Source of the DNA: Allacma fusca | Lineage: Eukaryota > Arthropoda > Collembola > Symphypleona > Sminthuridae | Assembly: GCA_947179485.1 (NCBI GenBank) | Contig: OX359245.1 | Span: 7,793,001 to 7,857,000 of the forward strand | Length of the DNA: 64,000 nt | Direction of reading: 5' to 3' | Shown: piece by piece, positions 35,520-47,609 of the stretch | How positions within the stretch are numbered: the first letter of the stretch is position 1 | How the letters are laid out: every line of letters starts with the position of its first letter | The notes under the pieces: model-generated | The model's input: only the letters and a program-made list of their open reading frames with translations | Databases searched by the model: none | Told to the model about the DNA's origin: nothing | Translations under genes and position numbers: made by a program

Positions 35520-38500
35520 CTACTAATAATAAGTTATTTAAATACAATTCCGTGATAGATCCGTTTTTCAAGAAAGAAAGTCTTTATTTAAGAAATAATT
35601 GATCCATTTAGCTCAAAAAGGGAAAGGTAGTAACAAACATCCAATTCCCCCCATGCTTTAGCAAATCCTTGTCCAGATTTTTTAATATTTTTTTGCTTCC
35701 TACGGCTCAAAACCATCAAAAACAGGAGAGTAAAGGAAGTGTTGCCAAATGAGAAATGTTTTTTTGTAAAATGTCTGCTATTGATGTTTTTGATCTTTTT
35801 GAATTTTGCAGCAAATTTAAGTCAATTTAAAAAATAATCAATGAACGATTTTGTAGTTGTCACATCAATTTAGTAAGGAATTAGGATGTAATATTTGAAA
35901 CAAGTTGGAAACTATTGTAGTTTACTATGCATTTCACTTTTCATCTACACAAACCCCAGATTCTGGAACAACAGAAAATGCATGAAGTGGTGTTGAAGCT
36001 GAATTGTAAAATTCCTTCCCTTTAAAATGTATTTTCCTAAATTGTCATTTATGTATTGGGGAAAGTACAAGAATGTGTCCATTTCCTGCTGTTACATAAT
36101 AATGGATTTCGTAGACACATGACATAATCTAATTATTCTCGTTGCGCCACCTCTGAAATTTATATTTTTGCTCATTGGCATTAGAAACTTATCAAAAAAT
36201 TAATAGATATAAACAACGCTGAACTGGAATTTCTTAATGTTCCCCTTAACATAATGGGAACAAAAAATGACAGAATAGATCGTTTTTTCAAATCAAGAAA
36301 CTTTATAAATCCGAGCGTATCCCCAATTGCAAATCCTTTGTTAATTTGAATTTATTAAAACCCTTCGCCACATTGTTGAAAGGCATACAACAATTGGAGC
36401 ATCCGAGTTTGAATTTTGAATAATTAAATGAACAAGCGTCAATTTGATTTTTTCAGTTTTACTCGCGGGTGGAACCAAATTTACCTTTTTTTGACATTTT
36501 AGTAAGGATTAATCTTCAAATTTGAACCTTTTCAACGGAACAGGCAATTCAAAGTTCACTTTTAAAAGCTAAACTTCCTTTTTCAGCATCATCAATTCGT
36601 TTCCAAATAATTTTCCCAGATGTACCTTGCCAGGTGAGTTGTTTTAATATTTAAAATTATTCAAACTTGTGAATCACCATCAACCAATCCGCATCATTAC
36701 CATAGTAAAATTCTTGGAATGTTTTGAAAATATGATCGTTTAAATATTAAAAATACATGATTTTCCAACTATTTACCCGGATTTGTCAGTGGTTCTCTGA
36801 ATTAATTGAACGTTAAAAACTTCATGTTTTAAATCATGAATTGCTTTTTTCAAATTGAAATGTGAAACATTCATGGAATAATTCGTTTTGTGTAATTTTA
36901 ATTTATAGGATAATCATAGTCGTTTTCCCCCTCTTCAGCCCACAGGATAGATTCACACGCAAAATATTTCATCCTCCCAGTTTGCAGGAAATTGAGCTAT
37001 CCAGAACTAAATTGCATTTTCTTAATTAATTTAATTTAAATTTATTTTGTTATTGTTATGGCAGATTCGTTTGAGGGAATACTTTGAAGTTCGTTTATAG
37101 AAGTGTGGACCTTCGGAGTTTGTGATTGACATATGTGAATGAACCTTAAGAATACGGAACAGCTTTGCGAGAAATTAAATTTCTGGAACGAAACTGTGTA
37201 AGACTATTTTAAACAGTGAGAATGATGGTCCATCGCTGATACTAGCTTTGATGCTCAGAAAGAATAATGTTAACGTGCCGACAATCTTAACCGAGTACAT
37301 TTCTCATTTCTACCTACAGCATAATTTAAAAAGTCTATGCATTACTCTAGCAACACATCAGTTGTTTAACACCTGTTAGCAATTTAGCTAGCAAACATAG
37401 ACAACATAAATAGACGGCGTGGAAACCTATTAATTTAAAAAATATTTTATTTCATTGTCTATATCTCAATTTTTAATGAAAATAAGCATTTCAGGTAAGA
37501 TTGCTAGAATATAATTCCAATAATTGCATGCACTGTAACATGCTTAGTTGAAAGCAACTTTAATAGGCAAGGTGCCAAAGGACTTTTTTGTTGTTACAAA
37601 TTGGAAAAAGACTAAAAGCGTAACTTTGGTATTTTGAAATAAAACTGTACCACTTCTTAAGGAACCAAATGGATATACACCTAAAGCTCAAGAAATACTT
37701 AAAAATAATGCTCCTTTTTTCCCCTGCTGGCAAAGTGACTTTCTTATTCTAAATATTACTCTACTGGGATGAGTCCCCTTCTCGTGATTTGAAAGTATTG
37801 GCGTGTGCTTGAGCGTCCTTAGCCGTTTCGTAGAGAATTGTTTGGATAAATGTCATTGTTTTAGGATAGGTGTCCTTTGACCCATTCTAGGAATTGGGTC
37901 CGAGCTGCCTTGGTCTCTAAAATATTTGGCAGTTGGGGGTGTACGTGCTAAAGTTAACTTTATTAAGTCCCGGCGAAAAGTGTCGAAGTTGTCATTTGAA
38001 TTGAGCCAAAACACAGGTGTAAAAACATTAGTAAAACAATTTTAAGGGTGTTTTCAATGTTCAGTTAGAAACCTCCAAATATTGAAACACAAGCGAACAT
38101 CTTCACCAAAAAACGTACTTCACTTTTTCTACAAAATTCCAGGAAACATCAATAGCTTTGAAAAACGGTTTAAAAATGGAGACAGCACTAATCGTTTGAA
38201 AAAATGAACTTAACCAACCGAATGAAAAACAAATTCATTTAGCACTTTCCCGAAAATGGCAACCATCGGCGTGTTACTGCAAAATATCAACATGACATTT
38301 CAAGTTAATCCAGCAAATTTTTTTATGATGCCGTAATAAGTCACAGCGCTGTTTAGGAAGTAAACTGTCCACTGTTTAAAAGAATTTGTCAAAATTTTGA
38401 ATGTCGATATGTTGCATATAGATATGAGACCCATGCAAATTAAAAAAAAAATGTTTTTATTTTAAAATAATCAATATTTCCATTTATAAGAGAAAAATGG

Positions 38501-39050
38501 TTTCGAACGATTTCCTCAGAGAAGAAATTCACAAGTTCAGATTTGGCATTCAAAATACAGCTGTAATTTTGACGAACTGTTTTAAAGTTAAGTTGTTCGG
38601 AAATATTAACCGATTGATTCCAATTTTGAAAATTCCGAAAATAAATGTTCAGAAATCATAGAAATAGAAAAGTTTCATTTAGCCCTCCGTCAGAAGTCAT
38701 TTCAGATTTCTCACTGTGCTTTACAACTCCCAAACATGCGGATTCGTACCCATGTTGCGCAATCTCGATTTTACATCTTTTTCAAATGCAATAGGGCGGT
38801 GAAGCGGAAATTAGCAATAAGATTATACTGCTCCATGGCAGATCCGTTGTTTGAAAGAGAAAGCTCTGTTTGAAGTAACTTTCGATAAGTTTGAATCACA
38901 AATTTTGTAAAGCTCTGACGAGAAGTTGTAGTTCTTGGAACCAATTATGTACGATGCCAAAGAAGGATTTAAGACATTCGATTACTCCATGATTTAGCTA
39001 AAATTTTCAAAAATTTTCAAAATGTATTTCATTCCACTAGTGTTATGAAA
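35520..39050 (+). repeat. Mosaic of diverged intergenic repeats
   Basis: Positions 36850-37480 match 10600-11400; 37480-37800 match 13390-13690. The GATCCGTT...GAAAG block at 35560 and 38835 matches 2595 and 3645; 38990-39050 matches about 11850-11920. The order is only partly kept, so this is an older, rearranged copy. No gene is supported. Confidence 0.55.
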
Positions 39051-41410
39051 GGGGATGGGGATGAGGGATGATGTGTGAGTGTGTTTAACTGCGTATGTAC
39101 GTAAGTATAGAAGGGGATAGGGGTTTGGGGACTCAAGCTTGGAGTGAGAGAGTACGTGACCAAATAATGTACAGTATGTGAAAGATAGTAATAATTTAGA
39201 GAACTTGATCCTTTACTAATTATGAGTTGATGGTTAAGCCAGAACTGAGGATTGAACTGAGGTTCAATCCTTATAAGTGTTACATTGTTTACTTATGTAC
39301 CATACAATAATAATAACATTCTGTACTTATTACTTATGTATTGCATTCCTTAACTATTACATAATGTGGAGAGCATCTTCCCATGCTCTCTATGAATAAA
39401 CATGCATATATGTACGTGCTGTACGTAACACTAGCTTCAAATATAAACTGAAAGAGAGGAAGAAACAGGGTTTGAAATTTTGTGGTAAGATGGGAAGATT
39501 CTTTCCGGGGAAAAATATTTCGTGCAGGGAAATATCAAACAGATGAAATTTATTTTTGCAAACAGGAATTTGTAAATTCGTTGACGGCTTTTTTGGCGGA
39601 AATGTTTTAATTTGATGGCGCATCTGATGGAAATCTGTTATGCAAACAGGGATTTCTGAAATCTTTGAGGACCTCCATCCAAGTTTAAAAGATTCAGCAG
39701 GGAAATTCACAAATGATCTTCCAGGGAGATTTACAAAAATCCGACCCGTGGTAGGAAGTATAGCCAAATCGGAAATATTTTTTTTAAATGCCAGCCGTGG
39801 AATTGATTTAAGTGTATGAATTTTACCCCAAATTCAAATCTACGAAATTTAAAAAATAATCAGTGAACGATTTTGCATGTGTCACATCAAGTTAGCAAGA
39901 ATTTAGAATGTAAATAAATACCTTTGGAACGGAATCGCAAAATTGGTATTCAGTTTGGCACAAAATCTGCAGTTAAAATTCTTGAAGCATCGTAGAGAAT
40001 TCATAAAGTGGCGTTGAAGCTCAATTGTTAATGTAGTTGTGCAATGTAACTTTGTAAATTATCACTGATTGGGGAAAGTAAAAGAATGCGCTTATTTTCT
40101 CCTGTTACGCAAATATGGGCTTAGTAGACACATTTGATAGTCCCTGTCTATATATTATCGTTGTGTCACCTCTGAAATTCATTTCATTAATCGTTCAAAT
40201 TCATCAATAAATTGGCTCCGGGTTTCCTTGGAAACTATAATACTCGAATGTTGGGGACGTTCGCTTCAAACTTAACCTTAAATAGATAAATCCTGGAGTA
40301 AAACGTTGACAGAACAATTTTAAGGGTCCATTCAAAATTTTTGCAGTGGGAGATGGAGTTTTTCATAGTTAAGATAGAATTCACCGAAAATTTAAACATC
40401 AATGAGAACCACCACCAAGAAAACGAACTTCACTTTTCCTACAAAAATCCTGGCAACTTGGGTTGCTTTGAAACATTTTGAATGACGGAGGCAGCACTAG
40501 GAAGTGAATCCAATTCTGAAATGTTTTTGAAAATGGTGAGTTGCGAAAGTTAATTTTTTACTTGATATTTGATTGAAATCAAATTTCTTTGTTGCTGTGC
40601 ATGTAACTTTTGAATTTCGTGGCAAATTGCCTTTTTATACTAAAGGTACTGGAATGGAATACACCTCGTCTCCTTACCCCTAAAAATTATTTGCTAGAAG
40701 CGAACGATAAATCCTTTTTTCCGTAAATTGAAATTCGACTTCAAGATGTCGGGATTTAAAGTAATTCCGAAAATTTTGCAGATGTTCTCCTACTTCCCTA
40801 AATATTGTCCGAAGAGTACTTACGCAGCAAACTTAATATGTTTAAAAAAATAATGTCTTTGCTTTAATATTGCTTCACATGGTAAACCTTACAATAAACA
40901 ACTCTCGATACAACAATTATGCAAATATGTACCTCGGAAAATCAATTGATATTGTGGTGAAAAATTGACGGTGACGTCAGTTCCAGTGCACACACTCAAA
41001 AAGACTTGAACACATAAACAGGAGGTTAGGCTTTCATTGAAGGTTTTATAAATAGAGGGGTTCGCACAGTTTAGAAAAGCAAATATTTATTTTCATTAGA
41101 TATGTAAATTTTTGAATTTGATGCCAAATTCAAATCTGCGGAACTTAAAAAATTATCAGTGGATGATTTTTAAGGTGTCACAACAATTTAGCTAGATTTT
41201 GGGATGTAATATTGTTTGCAACAAAATTGAAAATTTGTGAGCTAACATACCATGCTGCCAATTGTCTGAACTAATTGTATTTGGAATTTCACAGAAAATG
41301 TGAAAAGTGGCGTTGATGCTCGATTGTTTAATTTCTTCCATTTGTCTTGTAGCTTTTTCAATGATCATTTATTGGGGAAAACACAAGAATGTGTTTATTT
41401 ACTCAAGTTA
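35820..41410 (+). repeat. Dispersed repeat family D, three copies
   Basis: Copies at 35820-36110, 39845-40110 and 41140-41410 share ATCA(G/A)TGAACGATTTT-like text, GTGTCACATCAA, a GTGGCGTTGAAGCTCAATTG-like motif and GGGGAAAGTACAAGAATG-like text. They are separated by unrelated sequence. Confidence 0.55.
39466..39750 (+). mobile_element. Probable hAT-like MITE related to 59640-59795
   Basis: The left end CAGGGTTTGAAATTTTG and right end (inward) CACGGGTCGGATTTTTGTAA resemble the termini of the element at 59640-59795, and both carry GGGAAGATTCTTTCC. The flanks do not give a clean 8-bp duplication. The 125-codon minus frame at 39390-39767 spans the element and its flank and is not a gene by content. 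Confidence 0.55.
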
Positions 41411-41899
41411 CAAGAAAGTAGCCTTAGTAGACACACGAAATTTTATTCTTCCTGTGTCACTCACTTTTTAAATCCGATAATTTTAAGCGATATCATTTCA
41501 TTGGTTACTTTGAATTTAATAAAATGCTTGGCCCCAACGTTAAAAATGTACGTAACAATAGGAGCCTCTGCGGTATTGTGTCTGCAATTCAAATTTTAAA
41601 TGTACTAATCAGGGTCAAATTTTATTATATTTTTCACTAATTTTTAATTACTGTAAGAATTGATTTTCAAATTTGAACCTTCTCAACGAAATAAAATATT
41701 CTACAAAACTTTATTAACCATTACAATATGATACTAACTTGGAGGCACAGAAAAATTTGTAACGCGTGCCCTTCTTAGTTGACAGACTAGAAATTATTTA
41801 AAGCGGCGTGGAAGCTGTTATTTAAACAAGCATTTGATTCACTCGTTCATTTTTTGTTCACTTCTTTTGTGGCTTGGATAATTTTAATTGGATTTTAAT

Positions 41900-43040
41900 T
41901 AAAGGCTTTATACGCAAACTTTTTATACTAACAAGTAATTTTTGTTTGAAATTCTGAAACTAAAGTTCACTTTAAAAATATGTACTTTACAAAAAAAAGG
42001 CTCATAAAATATTTGAGTTACAATAATTAGTCAGGTTGTAGCATATCCAGTTCAAGCAGGTCTCAAATGTACTTGATTGACTCAAGTAAAATTAGTTTTG
42101 AAATCAAGTGGGCCAGAATGGGAAGGAAATCCGTTTTTTTAGAAACTGATATTCTCCAATTCGTTATTGTCAGATCGTTTATTGATCATGTCTCAGTCTG
42201 AACGATTAGAATTATACGCGTAAGCCTCAATGCAACATTATTAAAATGCCTACCACGTGGGTATGAACTATATTTAAAGTGGGGCGAAAGTTTAAATTTT
42301 TAAACACACTGATGGTACTTTTAAAATAATTGGGAACTAGTAAAAGCCCCGTGCTTCGCACAGGAGCAATTACTTGTGTAAATAAATAATGTACATAATA
42401 AAAGTGTAAATGGCAATAGATCTCGTATCAAGGCATGTCGAGAAGGCTTCATATTAATATCCCGCTTCGCCAGGCAAAGTAATCTCATATAAGACGTGAA
42501 GTATTAACTGTAAGACTAACAATTCGTTTCATATAGGTAGTTGGCAATTCATCATCAAAATATTATGGGACAACAGCTTTCGGCTACTAAAGTTTTCTCC
42601 CAAACTCAATATTTGGCTATACACGTGGAATTTAACTAACCGCTTGATCAATTTAATACCAACGTCGTTATTAAATCTTGCTGTTGCATCACTGTATGGT
42701 GCTTCACTCGTTATTGTTAGTGGATCAGCACAACGTGCTGATCAAATATGATTTTTTATGTTATTATAATTTGTATATAAATCCGTTGTACCGCAATATT
42801 GTAACTGAAGCCTCAGACACTGGACGCACTGATTATTTAATTTTTCCTAGTAAGAATCCCACACTAATGTGAACAAAGTTCAGTCATTAAAATTCTCCTC
42901 TTATCAAATTATTCTGTACTGTAACCGAACGTAGTTTTTCTCACTACCAGTCTTAATTTAATCCAAATGATTGATGATTTACGTCTAATGTTTATATAAT
43001 AATTATGATTAGCGCTTTTAAGTGATAATCTAAAATGGCG
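41900..43040. other. Diverged repeat then unassigned DNA
   Basis: Positions 41805-42180 resemble 2870-3070 and 12200-12330 (CTGAAACTAAAGTTCACTTT). After about 42340 (CCCCGTGCTTCGCACAGG) the sequence looks single-copy within the window; no gene is supported. Confidence 0.35.
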
Positions 43041-43059
43041 TAATATTGAGAGCTTCCCT

Positions 43060-43205
43060 TCTAGTAGGCTGCAAGCAGTTGCGTTATAGCCGAGAAGAAA
43101 AGCGAGCTGAGCGAGCTGAAAAAGCTCTACTCCTCCTCTGCGACAGAGTCTCAGCTTTCAGCCCGCTGTGCTTCTCGGCTTGTTGTATATACCACCGACT
43201 TGCTT
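43060..43205. repeat. Imperfect palindrome
   Basis: AGCCGAGAAG (43088-43097) is mirrored by CTTCTCGGCT (43171-43180), and AGCTGAAAAAGCT is partly mirrored by AGCTTTCAGC. It has locally higher GC than its surroundings. It could be a small foldback element or a hairpin; no target duplication was recognised. The 64-codon frame at 43046-43240 reads straight across the palindrome. Confidence 0.5.
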
Positions 43206-43269
43206 GGCTTAAGCCGGGATGGTTTGAATTCGTGAAATAAGCCGCGAAGGTTTAAATCAAAGGACAGGT

Positions 43270-43480
43270 CGAGAGCAATAAGAAGAAGGATGTCTAATCT
43301 TGTTCCGACTATTTCTCAAATTTTTTTGTATTATACCAAAATGATATTAATTGTTATTCTTCCTCAGGCAAGCCATACCTGGACAATTAGTATTAACAAT
43401 TATTATTAATTAGGAAATGATTTTTGTAAAAGCTAAACGAAAGGAAAAAATACACATATTTCATTACATTACATGTTTCT
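43270..43480 (+). repeat. Fragment of dispersed repeat family C
   Basis: TGTCTAATCTTGTTCCGACT, then ATTATACCAAAATG and CAGGCAAGCCATACCTGGAC, match 10022-10140, 19268-19370 and 27005-27110. Confidence 0.6.
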
Positions 43481-44224
43481 CTTTAGTTTGAAATCGAGAA
43501 ATATATAGATATATCAAAAGTAGAAAGCTTTTGTGTAAGGTATTAATGCCTACCTACTTGCCCAATTCTTGGCTCAGTTATTCATGCTCAGTTTATTGCA
43601 GATCGACCTATTTTGCAGTTTGCAACTTCAATATAGCACGAATTTGCTAGAATACAAATATTATCGATGAAAATTCCTGTAAATATGGTTTGTATTTATT
43701 TCCAACAGTTACACAAATGGGTTTAGTATTTCATTTTCCATTTCAAGTTATCTCTAACTATTTGGGATATTTGGATCGGCCAAATTACTTTGAATAAAAT
43801 TAAACTGTGGATACAATTTATCCATTGATTTGAAAATTTCTTGGTGAGTATTTTCATTACTCTGGTTTGATTGATGTCACAACGTAATATATTGGCAAAA
43901 GTTAGACAATGTGTGTTAATTTTCATTGTTTTTTAAAATAACACTTGAACCACGCTGAGGTCCTAAAAATAATTTCACCTCCTGTCATTGAGATTACATT
44001 GGTTTTGCTCTCATTGTTTCTGCAATTAATATTATCGAAAGAGCAAGTCACAATTCATTCACATTTGTGACTTTTATCTTGTGTAGATATTCCTAATCTA
44101 AGCTAGTAATTCAATTTCGGTGCTCACTATTTTAATTGTAGGAATTTGTATCTTGAAAATGCCCAAAATGCCCAAATTGCATGTGACCAGGGGGGTCATT
44201 CTCGAACAGAATTTACGATATCGC

Positions 44225-44447
44225 AAGTTACGACTTCGTAAGAACGTACGACACTTGTCGTACGATGCACTGCTGCCCTAGTCCAGTCAAACTTGCCTAG
44301 GAAACTCTAGACTTGACTAGACTAGGAACAAAATGGACGTAAAAGATTAGACTTGGCTTGACTACGAATGGTGTTACTATTATACGACTTGACTAGAATA
44401 GACTAGGTCAGCTTGCAAAAACACAGGACTTGACTAGAATTGACTTG
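44225..44447. repeat. GACTTGACTAG-rich array, truncated element
   Basis: A hairpin CGTACGACACTTGTCGTACG (44255-44274) is followed by an array of GACTTGACTAG/GACTAGACTAGG words. The GGCAAACCTAGTCCAGTC words reappear right of the next insertion (45343-45361). It looks like the subterminal arm of another word-rich element, split by the insertion at 44456; I could not find its ends. Confidence 0.45.
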
Positions 44448-45340
44448 CATGACTCTAAGGTTCTCAACGAGTCGGATAAAATCGGATATCCGCGACTCGG
44501 GTATCCGAAAACACGGATCGGATGGAAGGTTCATCCGATCCGATGTCTAATCGATCGGATCGGATCGAATACTAGTCATCCGACTGAAAACACGAGTCGA
44601 ATCGGATAATTTTAATCGGATGATTTCGTTGGATGATCCGCGGATTTCCAAGTTTCAATTTTGTGCGCGAATCTCAACCTAATCACAGTGATTTTGTGTA
44701 TCGCCAGCAACAAACAATCAAACTCACCTACAAACATCTGCTGGAAAATTTTAAACTGCTATTTGCCAGTGCAGCTGTGACAATGTGACATATATATACC
44801 AATAATTTTGTGGTTACCTGACAGGTTTAATTTTTTAAAAGAAGCCAGTGATCTTTAAAACAAGTTCCGGAGGATGCTTGGGTAAAACTATAAAAATATC
44901 GCTCTGTGGTTCAGTTCACTGATGTTTGTAAATATCTTCAAAAACATTTACCACTGAAAATTATTGTGAGGATGACAATCTTTCGCCTGACAATTTTGAA
45001 TGTCCCAACCTTGAATCGAAAACGCACATCACTGAATCGGAAGTCCCAAAATATTTGGTACAGGGTATTTTTGTCAAATACAGTTTGAAAATGCTTTCCT
45101 GCGTTTAAAGCAATTACTATTTAATGTTAATGTCTGATGTCGGATATCCGCGGATCGGATCGGTTTATTAGACGATCCGGACCGTTTTCTGACGGATCGG
45201 ATCGGATTTGCAAAATTTTTTATCCGAGCAACAAGGATCGGATCGACTGAGCATAATACTTCATCCGAAAATTCCGGTTCGGATCGGTTTCGGATCGGAT
45301 GATAAATTTATCCGACTCGTTGAGAACCTTACGATGACTC
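44448..45340 (+). mobile_element. hAT-like element with CGGATC arms (TSD CATGACTC/GATGACTC)
   Basis: Near-perfect 8-bp repeats CATGACTC (44448-44455) and GATGACTC (45333-45340) flank 44456-45332 (877 bp). The ends TAAGGTTCTCAACGAGTCGG and their mirror match over more than 20 bases. GGTTCTCAA is a common hAT end motif. Both arms are packed with CGGATC/GATCCG words (44470-44650 and 45140-45310). No transposase frame was found in the AT-rich core. Confidence 0.88.
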
Positions 45341-46440
45341 CATGGCAAACCTAGTCCAGTCGTAATTACATGAGGCTCCCTCATGTAGCTGGAAATCATA
45401 GCTAGAAATACAGTTAAAATCCAGCACCGCTTACTTTTCTTAAGTAAGTACATGGTTTTAGTTTCGACGGATTAAAACATGAAGTTGAGCCACGTAGAAA
45501 TGTTGAGGGGAATCTAGCTTTCAGTTACAATGTCTTCCTTAAAAATGTAATTGATCATAAGGAAAGCTACATTACATTTCCCACATTTCATTTTCGCAAA
45601 AATATTTCCATTAATACTCTTCAAATTTCAACTAAAATTAAAAATAAAATTATTCGGGATGCGCTTTCCTTCCTGGTGAAGGACCTCTATCATACACCTG
45701 ATGTGATAATGGTAGTTCACACTACACACACTTCATTTTCTTATACAAGGAAAACTACCTGGTGTACAATACATTGTACCAGGCACTTGTTGAACCTCGA
45801 ATACAGTCTGCGCTTTAATGTAGGAAACTGTAAAGCTCTACCTCGTATACATACAAACAGGGATTCCTGAGGGAGGCCTCTTTAATCCTTCGAAATTCAA
45901 CCTACAAAACAAGCTAATCACTACATTCAGAATATTTTCGGTATCAATCTTTACCATTTCACGGAAGTTCCACCAATTATATTTTAACCCCATCGAGAAC
46001 ATAGTTGGCAATAACTGATAGAAAGCAGGTGCTAACAATGATAAATAACATAAGTTCCACCAAGTATATTGTCACCCCACCTAGAACACAGTTGGTATAA
46101 TTTGAAAAAATTAGTGCTGTCAAAGAGGATTATTCAGAGTTATTTGTACTGTACTTTTCATGCCACAATTGTATCTAAATCACCATCTTTATAATGTCTA
46201 TCAATTGTCAGACATATACTCCTAGGAATTGTATTACAGATGCATATATATGTTTAAACATACTTGGGTTTTCAAAGGTATATATATATGCACTGGTATA
46301 TGTTCTGAGAAACCAACAAGTTATACGTGTCCATGAATTGTCAGACGTGTATATACTCGTAGGAATTGGCATGAATATATGTAAAATTACATAGTGTGCT
46401 GGATTTTTCGAAGGAATATATAAGAAGAAAAATACAAATA
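45341..46440. other. Unassigned intergenic DNA
   Basis: A short palindrome TACATGAGGCTCCCTCATGTA (45368-45388) is the only structure noted. Open frames of 64-66 codons show no domain. Confidence 0.35.
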
Positions 46441-46484
46441 TATAAATAAATATACATAGAAATATTTATATGTATATTTATATA

Positions 46485-46725
46485 CAGATATCAACATCCT
46501 ATATATACACATATAAATGTAAATATGCATATATTAGAAAATATCTAAAATCAATATCCTATATATGCATATCTATATAAATGCATGTATGCATATATAA
46601 GAAAATAACTGAGATGAACATCCTATATAAACATATATAAATGTATGTATGCATATATTGGAAAATATTTGAGATCAACATCCTATATAAACATATAGAA
46701 ATGTATGCATATATTGGCAAAAGTC
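46485..46725. repeat. About 62-bp AT-rich tandem repeat
   Basis: CATCCTATATA recurs at about 46494, 46555, 46619 and 46679, each followed by TATAAATG, GCATATAT and GAAAATA(T/A)CTGAGAT-like text. Four diverged units with 60-64-bp spacing. It feeds into the TA-rich microsatellite downstream. Confidence 0.75.
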
Positions 46726-46774
46726 TGTAAGTTGAGATAGAGAATTTCAGACTTATATATGCAGACTGCATGAG

Positions 46775-46870
46775 AGCATATGAATATATATATGAATATC
46801 ATATATATATGCATATCATATATATATATATATATATCTGTATATATGTGTATCTATGTATATATTCAAG
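46775..46870. repeat. TA-rich microsatellite
   Basis: Compound ATATAT/ATGAATAT/GCATATC repeats, including a TA run at about 46815-46840. Confidence 0.8.
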
Positions 46871-47609
46871 TTAGTTGGTTTTGTCGCATAGCACATTATA
46901 TAGAAATCGCTGGCTGCGCGTGCAGTGCCATAGTTGATATGTATGAAAATTAACGTATATATATACGACGCCGAGAAGGGCTTAATCGGCTATATAGTAT
47001 TGAAAAATTCTAGACAAAATGATGCGGATCACGAGATGCATAAACAGACTTCGATTTCGCCAATTGTAAATACACCGCAAATAAAACGGGTAGTTAGACA
47101 TTAAGGCAATTAGTACTCTGAATTGGTACTCAATCTCAGGTCAATAGTAATTTTTGGCCTGTTATGAATGATTTAGTTTTAAATGGGAAAGATTTTTATA
47201 ATTTTTAAGATTTTAAGAGATTTTCAGATTTTTTACAATTAGGATTAGCTTTCGCGTTATATGCACCCAAAAAAGCGTATATATAGAGCTTAACGAGTTT
47301 GGTTATACGTATATAGTAAATCTACTAGCATGTGCAAAAGTTGCATAAATGAACGGGCATATACTTACATAGCAAAGCAATATCCATAATAATATTGGGG
47401 CGATTTGGAGACATGTCTCGGTACTTTAGAACGATATGTGTCATCATAATAAACCATTGTAGTTTGGTTGACATATATGTTAAGCGGTAAAATGACAATT
47501 CTCAGTTATGCCGACTGAAACCAACACGCCAAATATTGTTTTCGTTATTGAAAAATACTGAAAATTCATAATATACGAAATTTAAATAGTACACTGTCGA
47601 TATATTTGA

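Noticed and set aside
39390-39767. 125-codon minus-strand open frame as a gene
   Set aside because: It spans a MITE (39466-39750) and its flank; no domain, and composition matches AT-rich chance frames.
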